A stretch of 64,000 nucleotides of DNA from Palaemon carinicauda (lineage: Eukaryota > Arthropoda > Malacostraca > Decapoda > Palaemonidae). A program made the position numbers and the translations under genes. The notes beneath the pieces are model-generated. The model saw only the letters and a program-made list of their open reading frames with translations, ran no database searches and had not been told where the DNA came from. How positions within the stretch are numbered: the stretch's first letter is position 1; the number at the start of each line of letters is the position of its first letter. Below are positions 63,979 through 64,000 of this stretch, piece after piece. The stretch is from positions 211,733,468 to 211,797,467 of the forward strand of contig NC_090725.1 of the NCBI RefSeq assembly GCF_036898095.1, read 5' to 3'.

Positions 63979-64000
63979 TCAAAAATGAAATTTTTGCGCT

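Noticed and set aside
1..64000. tRNA or rRNA genes
   Set aside because: No cloverleaf with A and B boxes and no rRNA core sequence was recognised by eye; a dedicated covariance-model search would be needed to exclude tRNA-derived SINEs.

Overview
This is a eukaryotic genomic window, most likely from a decapod crustacean (shrimp-like). Two signs point there: abundant DIRS-type tyrosine-recombinase retrotransposons, which are well known in Decapoda, and AT-rich host intron sequence with CT, TAA and ATT microsatellites. The species assignment is inference. The only host gene I can support is TRMT1, the tRNA guanine-26 N2-dimethyltransferase. Two internal exons lie on the + strand (1446-1670 and 50580-50808). 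They join in frame (phase 2) across one 48.9 kb intron, which is almost entirely transposon sequence. The next intron (from 50809) is also transposon-filled and runs past the window edge.

Layout. 1-1445: a decayed mariner transposase on the minus strand, a solo DIRS end and AT-rich intron. Inside the large intron I resolve a nested stack: element F (old DIRS; gag start near 2207, broken at 17999) carries element A (2306-12553), which itself carries a Tigger/pogo DNA transposon (2583-5198). Element D (from 18000) lies in the 3' part of F. D is split by a CR1/Jockey-like non-LTR element (23996-42671). The non-LTR element is split by DIRS element B (24977-40257) and, in its tail, by a small Gypsy-type LTR element (40795-42641). 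B is split by DIRS element C (32544-39977). D resumes at 42672 and breaks at 44163 against element E (44164-50266). After the second TRMT1 exon come a minus-strand repeat (51034-51570), DIRS element H (about 51577-54957), unassigned DNA with a near-perfect hairpin, DIRS element G (about 56060-62940), two minus-strand non-LTR 3' fragments and a GGAGTC hexamer repeat at the right edge.

Element C is the highlight. It has both inverted termini, an internal complementary region whose junction exactly matches its ends, an apparently spliced gag with a Cys-rich first exon, and uninterrupted frames for RT/RNase H/methyltransferase-like and tyrosine recombinase domains. Gag and recombinase share one reading frame separated by a single UGA, while RT lies in an overlapping frame. 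All other DIRS copies here are pseudogenised. The DIRS copies A, B, D, E, F, G and H belong to at least three related families, and all eight DIRS copies are transcribed in the same direction as TRMT1. Insertions of C into B and B into the non-LTR element can be reversed base-for-base with no target duplication, and A can be removed from F so that the F gag frame becomes continuous; both are expected for recombinase-mediated integration.
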